A stretch of DNA of 64,000 nt from Ideonella sp. A 288 (GTDB lineage Bacteria > Pseudomonadota > Gammaproteobacteria > Burkholderiales > Burkholderiaceae_C). Shown here in pieces: positions 7,753-15,648 of the stretch (within the stretch, counting starts at the first letter, position 1; the number at the start of each line of letters is the position of its first letter). A model generated the notes under the pieces. It made no database searches. It had not been told where the DNA came from and saw only the letters and a list, made by a program, of their open reading frames with translations. Position numbers and translations under genes: made by a program. The DNA is taken from assembly GCF_002198735.1 (NCBI RefSeq), contig NZ_MWLO01000126.1, positions 23,138 through 87,137 on the forward strand, read 5' to 3'.

Positions 7753-9942
7753 CTAGGCGACCGCCTCCGGGCTGGTGGTGGCCGACGGGACGGCCGCCGC
7801 GCCGGGCGGTGGCGGGCGCTGGCCCGACAGCGCCGCCAGCACCACGGCCTTGGGGCCGTCGAGCACGACGCGGCCGAGGTCGACCACCAGCACGCGCTGC
7901 ACCAGTTCCAGCACCGCCGGGCGGTGCGTCACCATCACCAGCGTGCAGTCGCCGCAGGCCGCGTGCAGCTGGCGCAGGAAGGCGGCCTCCGACTGTGCGT
8001 CCATCGAGCTGGTGGGCTCGTCCATCAGGATCACCTGCGGCCGCGTCACCAGGCAGCGCGTCAGCGCCACCAGCTGGCGCTGGCCGCCGGACAGCAGCGT
8101 GCCGGCCTCGCCGACCGGCAGGTCCCAACCCATCGGGTGAGCGTCCACCACCCGGGCCAGGCCGGTGAGGCGGGCGATCTCGTCGAGCCGGCCCGGGTCG
8201 GCCGACGAACGGCCGAGCAGCACGTTGTCGCGCAGCGTGCCGTGGAAGAGGCGCGGGTCCTGCGCGACGAAACCCACCTTGGCGCGGTAGTCGGCCGGGT
8301 CGATCTGGCGCAGGTCGATGCCGTCCACCTCCACGCGGCCGGCGGTGGGCAGGTACAGCCCCGCCAGCAGGCGCAGCACGGTGGACTTGCCGCTGCCGAT
8401 GCGGCCCAGGATGGCCACCCGCTCGCCGGGCTCGAAGCGCAGGTTCAGCCCCTGCAGCACCTGCGGCGCGGCCTTGCCGGCGGGCGACGGATAGGCAAAG
8501 CCCAGGTCGTGCAGCGACAGCCGGCCGCGGATGCGCGGCTGCGGCACGTAGTTGCGGGCGGGGTCGCGTTCAACCGGCTGGGCCATCACGTCGTCGAGCG
8601 CCCGCATCGCCGCGCGCGCACCCTGGTAGCGCATGCCCAGGCTCACCAGCATCGACAGCGGCCCCAGCGCGCGGCCGGCGAACATCACCGCGCCGATCAG
8701 CATGCCGCCGGTGATGGCCTTTTCCTGGATCAGGTGCACGCCCCACACCAGCATCAGCAGCGTGACGATCTGCTGCGACACCGCCGACAGGTTGATCGTC
8801 CAGCTGGTGATGCGGCGCGAGCGCAGCGCCGATTCGGCGGCCGCGGCATTGGAGGTCTCGAAGTGCTGCAGGAAGCGGCCCTGCGCGCCGGCGGCCTTCA
8901 GGTCCTCCAGGCCGTCCACCGCCTCGACCAGCACGCCGTGCAGGTCGGCATGCTGGCGCATGTTGGCGCTCATCGCGCGGCGCAGCGAGCCCTGGATGGC
9001 CATGGCCAGCCCCAGCACCAGCGGGATGGTGATCACCAGCACCCAGCCCAGTGGCCCGCCGATGACGAAGGTCATCGCCACGAAGACCAGCACGAAAGGC
9101 AGGTCGGTGACCGCCGCCAGCGTGGCCGACGAGAAGAACTCGCGCACCGTCTCCACCTGGCCCAGCACGTGCGCGTAGGCGCCCGACGAGCCGGGCCGGC
9201 TTTCCATGCGCACGCCCAGGCTCTGGCGGAACAGCGTGCTGCCCACTAGCAGGTCGGCCTTGCGGCCGGCCAGGTCGATCAGGTGCGTGCGCAGTTGCCG
9301 TGCCGTCAGGTCGAACAGCACCGCCAGCGCGCCCACCGCGGCCAGCGCCCACAGCGTGGTCATGGCCTGGTGCGGGATGACCTTGTCGTAGACCACCGCG
9401 GTGACGATGCCGGTGACCAGCATCAGCGCATTGCTCAGCAGCGCGGCCAGCAGGGCAGAGCGGTAGTAGGGCAGGAAGCGCCGCATGGTGCCCCACAGCC
9501 AGTGGGCACCGGGTTCGCGCAGGCCATCGCCGTGCGCGCCCTGCGCCACGCGCGGGTGCGCCACCAGCAGCTCGCCGCGGCAGCGTGCGACCAGTTCCAC
9601 CTCGGGCAGACAGCGCTCGATGGCCACCGCGCCGGGCAGCACGATGTCGCACACCGGCACGTCGCCGTCGCGGCGCCGCGCCACCAGGATGCAGGCCTCG
9701 CCCTCGTCGAGCAGCAGCACCGCGGGCAGCAGCAGCGCATGCACCTGGTCGAGCCGCCGCGCCAGCAGGGCCGATTCGTAGCCGGCGTCGCGCAGCGCAC
9801 GCACCGCCTGCTCGGGCGTCAGTGCGCCGTCCACCGGCACGTCGGCCAGCAGCGCCTCGACCGTGCGCTCGCGGCCATGGTGGCGGCTGAGCCAGGCCAG
9901 CGCTTGCGCCAGGCTGTCGTGGTCGAGGTTGCGGTCGCTCAT
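7753..9942 (-). CDS. Type I secretion ABC transporter with degenerate C39-like domain
   Basis: A 729-residue fused transporter. Residues 1-140 are a C39 peptidase-like domain lacking the catalytic Cys: no Cys occurs where the nucleophile would be. Such domains bind the substrate instead of cutting a leader. A six-helix membrane domain (about 160-430) and an ATPase domain follow, with Walker A GRIGSGKST near 513, signature LSGGQRQ, Walker B VILMDEPTSSMD and the switch His in MVTHRP. It belongs to the LapB/RTX exporter group. It starts 18 bases after the glycosyltransferase stop and ends 16 bases before the HlyD-type adaptor. The expected substrate is a large repeat protein with a C-terminal secretion signal. 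Confidence 0.9.
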   Translation of the reverse strand: MSDRNLDHDSLAQALAWLSRHHGRERTVEALLADVPVDGALTPEQAVRALRDAGYESALLARRLDQVHALLLPAVLLLDEGEACILVARRRDGDVPVCDIVLPGAVAIERCLPEVELVARCRGELLVAHPRVAQGAHGDGLREPGAHWLWGTMRRFLPYYRSALLAALLSNALMLVTGIVTAVVYDKVIPHQAMTTLWALAAVGALAVLFDLTARQLRTHLIDLAGRKADLLVGSTLFRQSLGVRMESRPGSSGAYAHVLGQVETVREFFSSATLAAVTDLPFVLVFVAMTFVIGGPLGWVLVITIPLVLGLAMAIQGSLRRAMSANMRQHADLHGVLVEAVDGLEDLKAAGAQGRFLQHFETSNAAAAESALRSRRITSWTINLSAVSQQIVTLLMLVWGVHLIQEKAITGGMLIGAVMFAGRALGPLSMLVSLGMRYQGARAAMRALDDVMAQPVERDPARNYVPQPRIRGRLSLHDLGFAYPSPAGKAAPQVLQGLNLRFEPGERVAILGRIGSGKSTVLRLLAGLYLPTAGRVEVDGIDLRQIDPADYRAKVGFVAQDPRLFHGTLRDNVLLGRSSADPGRLDEIARLTGLARVVDAHPMGWDLPVGEAGTLLSGGQRQLVALTRCLVTRPQVILMDEPTSSMDAQSEAAFLRQLHAACGDCTLVMVTHRPAVLELVQRVLVVDLGRVVLDGPKAVVLAALSGQRPPPPGAAAVPSATTSPEAVA

Positions 9943-9960
9943 CGGGATCCGGAAGGTCGC

Positions 9961-11817
9961 TCAGTTTGCGCGATGGGCCAGCGCCAGCCGTTCGAACTCG
10001 GCCTCGATGTCGCGCACGAGTTGCGGCAGGTCGAACAGCGGCGACTGCCGGCCGTGCTCGGCCAGGTAGCGCTTGTACGAGGCCACGCGCTGCGGCTGGC
10101 GGCCCAGGCGCACGGCCTGGCGCTCGTACTCGTCCTGCGATTCGGTGACGAGGTCGGGCAGGCCCACCGCGGTGAGCAGGCTGCCGGCCATGCGCGAGAT
10201 GTAGCTGCGGCCGGCGCGGGTGAGGATGGGCAGGCCCATCCACAGCGCGTCGCTGGCGGTGGTGCCGGCGTTGAACGGGAAGGTGTCGAGCATCAGGTCG
10301 GCCAGCTGGAAGCGAGCCAGGTAGTCGGGCGGCGACACCCGCGGCGCGAACACCAGGCGCTCGCGCGCCACGCCCTGGGCATCGGCCTCGCGCAGCATGT
10401 TCTCGCGGGCGGTGTCGTTGTCGGCCAGCAGCCACAGCACGCTGCCAGGCACCTGGTGCAGCACCCGCATCCAGCCCTGGAACACCTCGTGGGTGAACTT
10501 GTGGTTGTTGTTGAACGAGCAGTAGACGAAGCCGTCCTCGGGCAGGCCGTTGGCCGCGCGAGTGGGCATCGGCCCGACGATGCGCTGGCGGTCGCTCACC
10601 TGGTAGCAGTGCGGCAGGTGGATCGGCTGTTCGGTGCAGTAGGGCTCCAGCTCGGGCGGCATCACGAAGCGGTCGGCCAGGATCCAGTCGACCCCCGGCA
10701 GCGCCGAGGTGCCCGGCAGGCCGAGGTAGCTCACCTGCACCGGCGCGGCGCGGTGGCCCAGGATGGCCGGTCGCGCGCCGTTGGTCAGGCCCTGCAGGTC
10801 GACCAGCACATCGATGCCGGCCTCGGCGATCAGCCTGGCGGCGGTCTCGTCATCGACGCCGGCCAGGCGCACGTGGTGGTCCACCGCGGCGAGCAGGCGG
10901 CGGCGCTGCGGGTCCTGGCCCTCGGGCGCCCAGCAGAAGGCCCAGACCTCGAAGCGGCTGCGGTCGTGCAGTTCGAACAGCTCGGGCACCAGCAGGCCCA
11001 CGGCGTGCATGTGCAGGTCGCCCGACAGGTAGCCCACGCGGATGCGGCCGGTGCGCGGCGGCATGGCCGCGTGCAGCGGCTCGGCCGGCGGCTTGGGCAG
11101 CCGCTCGTGCACGAAGCGCTGCGCGGCCAGCAGCTGCAGCGCCGGGTCGTCGGACAGGCCCATCATCGCCAGCAGCGAGGTGCCGGTGAGTTGCATGTTC
11201 GGCGTCACCCCCGGCAGCGCCGTATAGGTGGGCCACGCGCACTGCTTCTGGCGCAGGTGCACGTGGTGCTGAATGACATCGAATTGGCGCGGCTTCAGTG
11301 CCAGGCTGGCGGCCAGCGCGGCCTCGGCCTCGGGAAAGCGGCGCAGGGTTTCCTGCAGACGGCCCAGGTTGTTGAACGCATGCACCTTCAGGTCGGGCGG
11401 CGTGGCGGCGTCGGCGGCCACCGCGCGCCATTGGTCGAGCGCCTCCTCGGGCTGGCCGCGCCGCTCGAGCAGGCTGCCCAGGTTGAGCCGCGCATGCGGG
11501 AACGAGGGCTGGGCCTCGATGGCCTGGCGGTAGGCCGCCTCGGCCTCGTCGGCCCGGCCCAGCGCGCTGAGCAGCGTGCCGCGGTTGAAGCAGGCCACGT
11601 GGCGCAGCGGCGAATCGGTGTGCTCGATCCAGGCGCCGTACAGCGCCTCGGCCGCGGCGGTGTCGCCGCCCTGCTGCAGCCGGTGGGCATGGCCCAGCAG
11701 ATCGGGCAGCGGCATGGTGCCGCTGCGGGCGTGCACCAGCGCAGGCTGCGGGGGCTGGGCAGGCTGCGAGGGCTGCGCAGGCTGCGCCGTGGCCGAAGGC
11801 AGGGTCGTGACGGGCAT
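9961..11817 (-). CDS. TPR glycosyltransferase of the OGT/SPINDLY type (GT41-like)
   Basis: A 618-residue protein. TPR repeats lie at about residues 40-210 (FNRGTLLSALGRADEAEAAYRQAIEAQP and similar). Two Rossmann-like lobes follow with hallmarks of bacterial O-GlcNAc-transferase homologues: RIRVGYLSGDLHMHAVG, QVSYLGLPGTSALPGVDW, FNNNHKFTHEVFQGWMRVL and LDTFPFNAGTTASDALWMGLPILT. The start at 11817 is preferred because the frame upstream reads as noncoding. Relatives transfer a sugar to Ser/Thr of proteins such as flagellins or large adhesins. Being first in a run with a type I exporter suggests that the exported protein is the acceptor; flagellin 13 kb away is another candidate. Confidence 0.85.
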   Translation of the reverse strand: MPVTTLPSATAQPAQPSQPAQPPQPALVHARSGTMPLPDLLGHAHRLQQGGDTAAAEALYGAWIEHTDSPLRHVACFNRGTLLSALGRADEAEAAYRQAIEAQPSFPHARLNLGSLLERRGQPEEALDQWRAVAADAATPPDLKVHAFNNLGRLQETLRRFPEAEAALAASLALKPRQFDVIQHHVHLRQKQCAWPTYTALPGVTPNMQLTGTSLLAMMGLSDDPALQLLAAQRFVHERLPKPPAEPLHAAMPPRTGRIRVGYLSGDLHMHAVGLLVPELFELHDRSRFEVWAFCWAPEGQDPQRRRLLAAVDHHVRLAGVDDETAARLIAEAGIDVLVDLQGLTNGARPAILGHRAAPVQVSYLGLPGTSALPGVDWILADRFVMPPELEPYCTEQPIHLPHCYQVSDRQRIVGPMPTRAANGLPEDGFVYCSFNNNHKFTHEVFQGWMRVLHQVPGSVLWLLADNDTARENMLREADAQGVARERLVFAPRVSPPDYLARFQLADLMLDTFPFNAGTTASDALWMGLPILTRAGRSYISRMAGSLLTAVGLPDLVTESQDEYERQAVRLGRQPQRVASYKRYLAEHGRQSPLFDLPQLVRDIEAEFERLALAHRAN

Positions 11818-12047
11818 GGCAGGTTCTCGGCGCCACTGCGGCGCAAGGGCAAGGCGCACGGAGCGCGAGTGCCCATCGTAGAAGCGGTGGGCGGGCGGAG
11901 AACCGGCGCAAAGGGGGGCGAAACGGGCGCTGTTCGGGCCCGGCGGGCGGCACATGGCACGAGCCGACGCCCGCCTGGCCACCCCCGGCGGTCGGCGGCA
12001 CGCGAAGGCGCCGCAGAATGGCGACCGCCACCCCGGGAGCCCAGCCC

Positions 12048-12569
12048 ATGCACATCCGCCCGCTGACCGACGCCGATGCGACCGACTATCGCGCGCTGAT
12101 GCTGCGCGCCTACACCACCGCGGCCGATGCCTTCACCTCGACCGCCGACGAGCGCGCGGCCGAGCCGCTGTCGTACTGGGTGCGGCGCATCGCCGATCCG
12201 CAGGGTCTGGGCGTGGCGCTGGGCGCGTTCGACCGCGGCGCGCTGGTCGGCACCGTGGCGCTGGAATTCAATGCCAAGCCGAAGACGCGGCACAAGGCCC
12301 TGTTGATCGGCATGTTCGTCGACGACGCCTGCCGCGGCCGCGGCGGCGGCCGGGCGCTGATGGACGCGGCCCTGGCCTGCGCACGCGCGCGCGATGGCCT
12401 CACGCTGGTCACGCTCACCGTCACCCAGGGCAACGGTGCCGCCATCGGCCTGTACCAGCGCTGCGGCTTCCAGCCCTTCGGCGTCGAGCCGATGGCCATC
12501 CTCACGCCGGAGGGCTACCGGTCCAAGGTGCACATGGCTCTGGTGCTGAGCGCCAGCGCGGCGGCCTGA
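12048..12569 (+). CDS. GNAT-family N-acetyltransferase
   Basis: A 173-residue acetyltransferase. The acetyl-CoA binding motif A is VDDACRGRGGGRALMDAAL, and the end shows the usual GAAIGLYQRCGFQPFG motif B. The ATG at 12048 is chosen over an in-frame one 30 bases upstream because GGAG sits eight bases before it. It is divergent from the glycosyltransferase gene, with about 230 bases between. The acceptor is unknown. Confidence 0.85.
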   Translation: MHIRPLTDADATDYRALMLRAYTTAADAFTSTADERAAEPLSYWVRRIADPQGLGVALGAFDRGALVGTVALEFNAKPKTRHKALLIGMFVDDACRGRGGGRALMDAALACARARDGLTLVTLTVTQGNGAAIGLYQRCGFQPFGVEPMAILTPEGYRSKVHMALVLSASAAA

Positions 12570-12741
12570 CGGCAGGCGGCCCCCGACGCCGCGCGCGGCT
12601 GCGTCCTTCCGTTGACGGACGCACCCCTGCGCCGCCGCGGTGCGTGGGATTGACGCTCCAGCGGGCCGCGTCGAGAGTGGACTCCCGTGCCGACGCCGTG
12701 TCGGCCGGATTCACACCCGCCACAGCCCGAGGAGATCGACG

Positions 12742-13593
12742 ATGGCAACCAAGCGAGAAGAGGCCATGGCGCTTCTGGACCGGGAACTGCCGGTGGGCAC
12801 CGAGGTCTGGTCGAGCCGCCACGGCGCGCGCTTCCAGCAACTCACCAACACCTCGCACGAGACGCTGGTCGCCAACTGGAAGAAGGGCGGCATCATGACC
12901 TCGTGCAACGGCTTCGCAGGCTGGTACGCGGGGCGGATGGGCATCACCGGCATCGAAAGCTTCTTCAAGCTCGAGGACTCGCTGGTCAAGATCGACAAGG
13001 GCCACGCCTGGGTGCCGGCCGACGGCAAGGCCGACCCCAAGATCGGCGACATCCTGCACCACTCGAAGGGTGGCACCGGGCTGCACGTCGACGTGGCCAT
13101 CGGCTTCACCCCGGACCGGCGCCTGGTGCGCGCCGCCGCCGGCCAGACGCTGTTCAAGTCGCCACGCAACCCGGCCGCCGAGACCGACGTGCTCAAGCGC
13201 GTCACCGGCGACGGGCCCTACAACTTCCGCAACCTGATCGGCTGGCTCGATCTCGAGCGCTTCTTCCAGGAGGCCCCCGCCGCAGACGCCACCCCCACGT
13301 CGAACTGGGCGATGGGCTGGTGGGACGTGAGCGACGGCAACCAGTACTACTACCACTTCGGCCCCGACGGCCGCGTGCAGTACACCAAGAAGCGTCCGGT
13401 GACCTCTTTCGCGCCACCCGCCGTGCCGCTGAGCAGCGGCCAGTATCAACTGCGGCCGAACAACGTGGTCTTCATCCGCTGGAACCCGCTGGACGGCGGC
13501 GCCACCGAGGAGACCTTCACCGCCACGGGCAACCGCCGGGCCATGAACGGGCGCTCGAACCGCTACGGGCCGCTGGCGGCGCGCCGGCTCTGA
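12742..13593 (+). CDS. Putative NlpC/CHAP-like cysteine hydrolase, function unknown
   Basis: A 283-residue protein with a good ribosome site (GAGGAG) before the ATG at 12742. It has a Cys in a helix-like start (TSCNGFAGWYAG, C55), then a GDILHHSKGGTG loop and LHVDVAIGF (H115, D117). This is the order and spacing of a papain-like NlpC/P60 or CHAP fold, where Cys and His cut peptide or acyl bonds. The match is by eye, and an amidase role is not proved. The second half (WWDVSDGNQYYYHFGPDG) looks like a small beta-rich module. There is no signal peptide. No obvious immunity gene adjoins it, so a toxin role has no contextual support. Confidence 0.5.
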   Translation: MATKREEAMALLDRELPVGTEVWSSRHGARFQQLTNTSHETLVANWKKGGIMTSCNGFAGWYAGRMGITGIESFFKLEDSLVKIDKGHAWVPADGKADPKIGDILHHSKGGTGLHVDVAIGFTPDRRLVRAAAGQTLFKSPRNPAAETDVLKRVTGDGPYNFRNLIGWLDLERFFQEAPAADATPTSNWAMGWWDVSDGNQYYYHFGPDGRVQYTKKRPVTSFAPPAVPLSSGQYQLRPNNVVFIRWNPLDGGATEETFTATGNRRAMNGRSNRYGPLAARRL

Positions 13594-13732
13594 GCCCCTG
13601 TGGCCCACCCGGCACCGCCGGCTGGCCATGCACCAGGATGACGCATCGGCTCATTGGCCCGGCTTTGTCCTGGCGCGTCACTGCGGCAAATGGCGTGGGG
13701 TACGCTCGATGGCCATCCATCAAGGAAGTCCC

Positions 13733-14137
13733 ATGCGCGCCCCCCGCCTCCGCAAGTCCCAGTCGGTCACGTCCCAGGCCGCCGAACTCGCCATGGCGGT
13801 GCCGCAGGTCGTCGTGCACCGGATGACGCGCCTGGCCATGGCCGGGCCCAACGTGTCGGCGCGCGACCGCAAGGAATTCCAGTTGATGGTGGAAGAAAAG
13901 CAGGCCGCGTTCACCGAGGCCTGGCAGGCGATGGCCACGCAGTCGCTGCACGCGCAGGGCCAGTTGGCGGCGTCGTTCATGCAATCGCTGTGGACCCCGG
14001 CGAGCCCGCACTCGGCCACCTCGCTGGCCACGCAGATGCACGACGCCACGATGGGCGTGCTGGGCAAGGGCATCGCGCCGATGCACCGCAAGGCCGTGGC
14101 CAACGCCAAGCGGCTGGCGCGCACGCGCCTGCGCTGA
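13733..14137 (+). CDS. Polyhydroxyalkanoate granule-associated phasin
   Basis: A 134-residue helical protein. The segments VVVHRMTRLAMAGPNVSARDRKEF and FTEAWQAMATQS match the short phasin-like family common in Burkholderiales, which coats intracellular polyester storage granules. The ATG at 13733 has AAGGAAG just upstream. It stands alone between the NlpC-like gene and the convergent DUF1501 gene. Confidence 0.7.
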   Translation: MRAPRLRKSQSVTSQAAELAMAVPQVVVHRMTRLAMAGPNVSARDRKEFQLMVEEKQAAFTEAWQAMATQSLHAQGQLAASFMQSLWTPASPHSATSLATQMHDATMGVLGKGIAPMHRKAVANAKRLARTRLR

Positions 14138-14165
14138 TCGGCCGGCGGCGCACTGCCGCCCCGGG

Positions 14166-15551
14166 TCAGACGAAGCCGAGGTTCCGCGTCGCGAAGTTGC
14201 CGATGCGCGGCACCACCAACGCCAGGTCACCCGCACCCACGCCCAGCCAGGTGGCCAGCGTGGCCCCGAACTGGTCGACCGAGGTGCTGGGCAGCAGCCG
14301 GCCCTGGCCGACATCGTCGGGGCCGTTCACGGCCACGGCGGGAGCCGTGCCGTAGAAGCGGCGGCCTTTGACGGCACCGCCCATCACCATGTGGTGGCTG
14401 CCCCAGCCGTGGTCCGACCCATCGCCGTTGGACGAGAGCGTGCGGCCGAAGTCCGACGCGGTGAACGCGGTGACCTGGCCGGCCACGCCCAGTTCCACCG
14501 TGGCGTCGTGAAAGGACCGCATCGCGCCGGCCACCCGCGCCAGCAACTCGGGGTGCTTCTCGGGCAACCCGTCGTGCAGGTCGAAGCCGCCCAGCGACAC
14601 CATGAACACCTGCCGCGACAGGCCCAGCGTGCCGCGCGCGGCGATCAGGCGGGCCACCATCTTCAACTGCGACGCCAGCGGGTTGGCCGCGTCGAACGGC
14701 GTGGCCAGCGCGGGCACCGAGGCCAGCGCGGCGCTCACCGTGGCCTCGGCGTCGATCGACCGGCGGGTGATGCGCGACATCTCGTCCTCGAACAGGTGCG
14801 CCCGCGGCTGGGTGATCAACGTGCGCAGCGCGGCCTGCGCGGTGGACGAGCCGTACAGCGAGCGGGCGATGCCGTTGATGGCCACCGCGCCATTGGGGCC
14901 GATCTGGTACTGCACCGCGCTGCGGCCCGACAGGTAGACCGCGTTGCCGGTGACCGACACGCAGGTGAAGACGCTGTTGCCGTTGCCCGACAGGATGAGG
15001 TCGCCGATGCGCCCGCCCCAGCCCGAGGTGGCGCCCTCGGGCAGGTCGGACTGCCAGATCGACTGCTGGTCGTTGTGCGAGAACAGCTTGGGCGGCAGCG
15101 GCACCGAGCGCGCGGTGTACTGGGCCACGGTGGTGGGCTGGATCAGCGGGCCGACGTTCAGCTGCACCGCCAGCGCGCCGGCGTCCCACAGCGGCTTCAG
15201 CGGCGCCATCTCGGGCGCCAGCGCGTACTGCAGGCCGTCGGGCAGCGGCACCGTGGGCGCCAGCGCCGTGGCCTGCAGGCTGGCCAGCGGCGTGGCGATG
15301 CCGGTGCGGATGGCGGCATAGCTCGCATGGTGAGCGGCATCCACCGGCACCAGCGTGTTGCCCTGGTCGTTGCCGCCGTACAGGAAGACGCACACCAGGG
15401 CCTTGTAGTCGCCCGGGGCCCCGGCCGCCGCCGCGTCGGCCATCAGCGACAGGTTCAATGCCCAGGGCGCTGCGGCACCGGCCGCGCCCACCAGGGCGCT
15501 GCGGCGCAGGAAGGCGCGGCGCGCCAGGTCGGTGGGGTCGGTCCGGCTCAT
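14166..15551 (-). CDS. DUF1501 protein with Tat signal
   Basis: A 461-residue protein starting with a twin-arginine leader (RRAFLRR at about 12-18, then a hydrophobic stretch to Ala 35-40), so it should be exported folded. The body matches the DUF1501 family, distantly related to sulfatases/alkaline phosphatases: CVFLYGGNDQGNTLVP early, VTAFTASDFGRTLSSNGDGSDHGWG late, and a conserved HMVMGGAVKG. It follows the DUF1800 gene by 97 bases on the same strand. The two families co-occur in many bacteria, but their function is poorly defined. Confidence 0.85.
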   Translation of the reverse strand: MSRTDPTDLARRAFLRRSALVGAAGAAAPWALNLSLMADAAAAGAPGDYKALVCVFLYGGNDQGNTLVPVDAAHHASYAAIRTGIATPLASLQATALAPTVPLPDGLQYALAPEMAPLKPLWDAGALAVQLNVGPLIQPTTVAQYTARSVPLPPKLFSHNDQQSIWQSDLPEGATSGWGGRIGDLILSGNGNSVFTCVSVTGNAVYLSGRSAVQYQIGPNGAVAINGIARSLYGSSTAQAALRTLITQPRAHLFEDEMSRITRRSIDAEATVSAALASVPALATPFDAANPLASQLKMVARLIAARGTLGLSRQVFMVSLGGFDLHDGLPEKHPELLARVAGAMRSFHDATVELGVAGQVTAFTASDFGRTLSSNGDGSDHGWGSHHMVMGGAVKGRRFYGTAPAVAVNGPDDVGQGRLLPSTSVDQFGATLATWLGVGAGDLALVVPRIGNFATRNLGFV

Positions 15552-15565
15552 GGCGCGCGTCTCAC

Positions 15566-15616
15566 TTGAGTCAACGAAGGGCCGCTCCCGAGTTGACTCA
15601 ACCCCCTCGGGGGGCG
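15566..15616. repeat. Inverted repeat plus intergenic GC-rich element
   Basis: TTGAGTCAAC at 15566-15575 and its exact reverse complement GTTGACTCAA at 15592-15601 flank 16 bases. The right half runs into CCCCCTCGGGGGG, itself a hairpin. From GGCCGCTCCC (15580) onward it resembles the element inside flhD-flhC at 23899-23937, so it is a dispersed intergenic repeat. It lies between the DUF1800 and DUF1501 genes. Confidence 0.6.
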
Positions 15617-15648
15617 GAGGCGGGGTCTTTGCCGCCGCCTGGGGGCGT

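Noticed and set aside
9283..12066. A 927-codon plus-strand frame
   Set aside because: Antisense to the exporter and glycosyltransferase, whose motifs are unmistakable.
12600..12625. TGCGTCC/GGACGCA hairpin after the acetyltransferase gene
   Set aside because: Seven pairs with no T-run; not enough to call a terminator.
14144..14160. GGCGGC-GCACT-GCCGCC hairpin between the phasin and DUF1501 genes
   Set aside because: Only six base pairs and no T-run on either strand; such hairpins are frequent by chance at this GC content.
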